Positions 14,806 to 16,725 of a stretch of 16,725 bases of DNA are shown in pieces (within the stretch, counting starts at the first letter, position 1; the number at the start of each line of letters is the position of its first letter). Source of the DNA: M55B112 sp964539395 (GTDB taxonomy: Bacteria; Bacteroidota; Bacteroidia; Bacteroidales; GCA-2748055); assembly GCA_964539395.1 (NCBI GenBank), contig CAZIIU010000055.1:1-16725 (forward strand), read 5' to 3'. The notes beneath the pieces are model-generated. The model was not told the DNA's origin. It ran no database searches and was given only the letters and a program-made list of their open reading frames with translations. Made by a program: the position numbers and the translations under genes.

Positions 14806-15378
14806 TTAATTTAATTGAAACTGGTCTGCCTTTTGCAGGTTCCCGAGCAGGTTAAGTTCACGGAATCCGCTGGAGAATTTCCTGATCGTACTTACAGATT
14901 CCATGCCCCTGTTAACCTGCTGAAGGTTTCCGAGTTCTGAAGTTCCGGCGTTCAATTTTCCCGAAACATATTCCAGGGCCCTTTTTGCCTCGATATATGC
15001 AATCTCAGGATCTTCAATGGCATATTGTTGGATTGATTGGTCATGGCTGTCGCGGATGATTCCGAGATAGACACTGAGCAGGACCAGTAAACCTGCAGCG
15101 AGTCCTGAGAGGGAATAGATACCGATTTTTCGTACCCTCGACTCAGATTTTATTGCTGTATCAAGGCGATCGACAATTCTTTCATTCAAGTCAGTCGGAA
15201 TATCCACCGGTCCTTTTAAACCTGCCATGGACCTGAACAGGTCACGGTCGGCAAGGAGCTCCTCCGGCAGTTTTTCTGACTCTATAAAGAAACGCTCCAG
15301 TTCCGCCTCCTCAGACTTACTGGTTGTTCCTTCATAGAACCTGTCAAGCAGTTCTTTGATGTGGTTTAATTTATCCAT
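14806..15378 (-). CDS. predicted membrane anti-sigma factor
   Basis: A 190-residue protein with an acidic N-terminal cytoplasmic segment typical of Bacteroidota anti-sigma factors (HIKELLDRFYEGTTSKSEEAEL, residues 6-27, ending with FFIES), one transmembrane helix at about 86-108 and a C-terminal periplasmic part of some 80 residues. There is no HxxxCxxC zinc anti-sigma motif and no FecR domain. Its ATG lies within the end of the sigma factor gene (13-base overlap), so translation of the two is coupled, as is common for sigma/anti-sigma pairs. The periplasmic tail shows no recognised sensor domain. The DUF4252 gene starts 21 bases after its stop. The assignment rests on topology, the N-terminal signature and gene order rather than a clear family match. 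Confidence 0.75.
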   Translation of the reverse strand: MDKLNHIKELLDRFYEGTTSKSEEAELERFFIESEKLPEELLADRDLFRSMAGLKGPVDIPTDLNERIVDRLDTAIKSESRVRKIGIYSLSGLAAGLLVLLSVYLGIIRDSHDQSIQQYAIEDPEIAYIEAKRALEYVSGKLNAGTSELGNLQQVNRGMESVSTIRKFSSGFRELNLLGNLQKADQFQLN

Positions 15379-15878
15379 GATGCATACTGTTTTTGCAACA
15401 TTTCCTTCAATTGTTTTCTCGCACGGGAGATGCTTACCCTGATGGCATTCTCCTTCATATCCATTAATTCTTCAATTTCTTTATAGTCCTTTCCTTCAAT
15501 ATGTCTGAAATGGACCAGGGATCTCCGGGGTTCCGGCAGCTGGTTGATAAGCTGGCTTAAGATTTCTGACCGTTCCTTTCTGAGCAACTCTTCTGAGGGA
15601 TTCAGATACGGCTCCCCTTTATCCGTTTGCTTCTCTTCCTTTACCGCTCTTTCAAGTTTTTTTCTCCGAATCAAATCCATGCAGTGGTTCCGGGTTACCT
15701 GCACACAGAGAGCCTCTAAGCTCTTATATTTTTTAAGATCGTCCCGCATTCTCCAAAGTTTCAGGTAAACCTCCTGCACAGCGTCCTCAGCCTCCTCCCG
15801 GTTGTCGAGCAGACGATAAGCCATCCTGTACAACCGGGAGCTGAATGGTAAAACCAGTAGTTTAAACTCTGAGGACAT
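15366..15878 (-). CDS. ECF-type RNA polymerase sigma-70 factor
   Basis: A 170-residue ECF sigma factor, normal in length. Region 2 covers about residues 10-75 and contains the RLYRMAYRLLDNREEAEDAVQEVYLKLW core and the LEALCVQVTRNHCMDLIRRKK segment used in promoter melting. Region 4 covers about 105-160, with the helix-turn-helix in HFRHIEGKDYKEIEELMDMKENAIRVSISRARKQL. There is no C-terminal extension. It directs RNA polymerase to a small set of stress or envelope genes, unknown here. It sits between a DUF4252 gene (31 bases upstream) and the overlapping anti-sigma gene, so the operon probably regulates itself. The region upstream of the operon (16432-16680) contains no match to the housekeeping promoter on the minus strand, as expected if it uses its own sigma factor. 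Confidence 0.94.
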   Translation of the reverse strand: MSSEFKLLVLPFSSRLYRMAYRLLDNREEAEDAVQEVYLKLWRMRDDLKKYKSLEALCVQVTRNHCMDLIRRKKLERAVKEEKQTDKGEPYLNPSEELLRKERSEILSQLINQLPEPRRSLVHFRHIEGKDYKEIEELMDMKENAIRVSISRARKQLKEMLQKQYASWIN

Positions 15879-15909
15879 AATGCCGTCTTATAACAATAGT
15901 GGCTGTAAG

Positions 15910-16431
15910 TTAATTAATTTCCATGTTTTCCAAAGCCTCAAACCCTTCCATTCCATTAAACGACTGTGCAAGACCACTAATATCCTTCATATTAAAGTCG
16001 CCACTGATATATACAACAACACCTTCGTCGGGAGAAGATACAACCAGCAGGAATTCGCGAATCTGCTTTCCCTCGTTTTTCATCCACATCCTTATATCGT
16101 CGGTACCGTCGTGCACTGTCATAATCTCTGCAAACATTGTCAGATCGAGATCTGCAGTAACTTCTTCATAAAATCCGGCACCCTTTAAAAGTGCCGGGTT
16201 CTCAATGGTGAGAATCTTCACGGCAGATAACTTGTCAATTGGAAAATCCTGTCCGCTAAACTCTTTTACATCCAGATCCGACATCACCCGGAAAAGCTCC
16301 GGACTGATATTCACTGCTGTTACACCTTCCTGTCCGCCGTACCTTTGCATCAATTTGTCAATATTCGTTGCCTGGGCCATTATGAAAACAGGCAGGAGAA
16401 TGAGTGTAATTAAAATTGCTGATTTTTTCAT
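15910..16431 (-). CDS. DUF4252 domain-containing exported protein (first gene of sigma operon)
   Basis: A 173-residue protein with a clear signal peptide (MKKSAILITLILLPVFIMAQA, about 1-21) and a DUF4252 domain, marked by the IREFLLVVSSPDEGVVVYISGDFNMKDI segment (about 124-151). It is the paralogue of the protein encoded at 14275-14784: both end with the same strand-rich block and share a similar overall length. Together they bracket the sigma and anti-sigma genes. The function is unknown; the paired export signals suggest an envelope or periplasmic role, and the order suggests they sense or report envelope state. It is the first gene of the operon, transcribed leftwards, with the sigma factor starting 31 bases beyond its stop. 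Confidence 0.87.
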   Translation of the reverse strand: MKKSAILITLILLPVFIMAQATNIDKLMQRYGGQEGVTAVNISPELFRVMSDLDVKEFSGQDFPIDKLSAVKILTIENPALLKGAGFYEEVTADLDLTMFAEIMTVHDGTDDIRMWMKNEGKQIREFLLVVSSPDEGVVVYISGDFNMKDISGLAQSFNGMEGFEALENMEIN

Positions 16432-16620
16432 GATCTTTAATTTTCTGATAAATTCTTTCGTTTTTCTACTTTGATTTCTACTCAGGAGACGAATGGGAAG
16501 TGATTTTATTACAGAAAAGATGAAAAAAAAATACAGGCAATATTATAACGCTCTATTTTACTGAATCTCAAAGGGTTTTTTACACCATTTTTTAATGGGT
16601 ACTTTTAGGCCAGTATAATT

Positions 16621-16651
16621 TTTGATAATAAGTTAATAGTTTTTATCTTTG
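16621..16651 (+). promoter_or_regulatory. Bacteroidota-type promoter for tRNA-Lys
   Basis: TTTG at 16621-16624 and TATCTTTG at 16644-16651 are 19 bases apart, an exact consensus match. The predicted start near 16658 leaves about 23 bases before the tRNA. The promoter diverges from the DUF4252-sigma operon. The rest of the 249-base gap (16432-16680) is AT-rich and shows no other gene. Confidence 0.7.
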
Positions 16652-16680
16652 CAACCGCTTTTAAAAAGCAAAAAACGGAT

Positions 16681-16725
16681 GATTCAGTAGCTCAGTTGGT
16701 AGAGCACATCCCTTTTAAGGATGGG
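16681..16725 (+). tRNA. tRNA-Lys (anticodon TTT), 5' part, cut by window end
   Basis: The 45 visible bases fold as the 5' part of a tRNA: acceptor strand GATTCAG, then TA, a D arm GCTC-AGTTGGTA-GAGC, one A, anticodon stem CATCC/GGATG and loop CTTTTAA, giving anticodon TTT, so lysine. The variable region begins with GG and is then cut off; the T arm and 3' acceptor strand lie outside the window. A consensus promoter precedes it. Confidence 0.93.

Noticed and set aside
16585..16598. CCATT-TTTT-AATGG hairpin upstream of the tRNA promoter
   Set aside because: Five weak base pairs in AT-rich DNA with no T run on either strand; no gene ends there.
1..16725. CRISPR array, transposase, integrase or phage genes
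   Set aside because: No regularly spaced repeats, no terminal inverted repeats and no ORF with a recombinase motif was seen on either strand.

Overview
The window looks like chromosomal DNA from a member of the Bacteroidota, most likely an anaerobic or facultative Bacteroidales/Marinilabiliales-type organism. The support is: (i) exact matches to the Bacteroidota -33/-7 promoter (TTTG-N19/20-TAnnTTTG) upstream of nrfHA, the THX gene and a tRNA-Lys; (ii) mostly Shine-Dalgarno-less starts; (iii) families common in that phylum (DUF4252, ribosomal protein bTHX, compact arginine decarboxylase beside agmatinase and a deoxyhypusine-synthase-like enzyme). No phage, transposase, CRISPR array or replication origin was seen.

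Layout. 1-3047 (minus strand, AT-rich): a 5'-truncated SAM-methyltransferase remnant, DNA polymerase X (polX), a small P-loop kinase, and a truncated aminoglycoside-phosphotransferase-like ORF overlapping the kinase. 3160-5420 (plus strand): nrfH-nrfA, the membrane quinol dehydrogenase and pentaheme nitrite reductase of ammonifying nitrite respiration, with its own promoter. 5432-9022 (minus strand): a polyamine block of arginine decarboxylase, agmatinase (TTG start) and a DHS-like enzyme, which together would turn arginine into putrescine and probably homospermidine. 9172-12116 (minus strand): alanine racemase, an M20 amidohydrolase and an exported MsrB. 12205-14219 (plus strand): a ribosomal protein bTHX carrying an unusual charged tail of about 145 residues, then a DEDDh exonuclease/GIY-YIG nuclease fusion. 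14275-16431 (minus strand): a compact regulatory operon of DUF4252 protein, ECF sigma factor, membrane anti-sigma factor and a second DUF4252 protein. 16622-16725 (plus strand): a promoter and the 5' part of tRNA-Lys(TTT), cut by the window edge.

Most genes are metabolic or housekeeping. The items most worth a second look are the bTHX fusion, the sigma/anti-sigma operon bracketed by DUF4252 paralogues, the complete ADC-agmatinase-DHS-like polyamine block, the nrfHA promoter with an embedded dyad, and the AT-rich segment whose two ends are both gene fragments. I did not find convincing evidence of a wholly new defence or mobile system.
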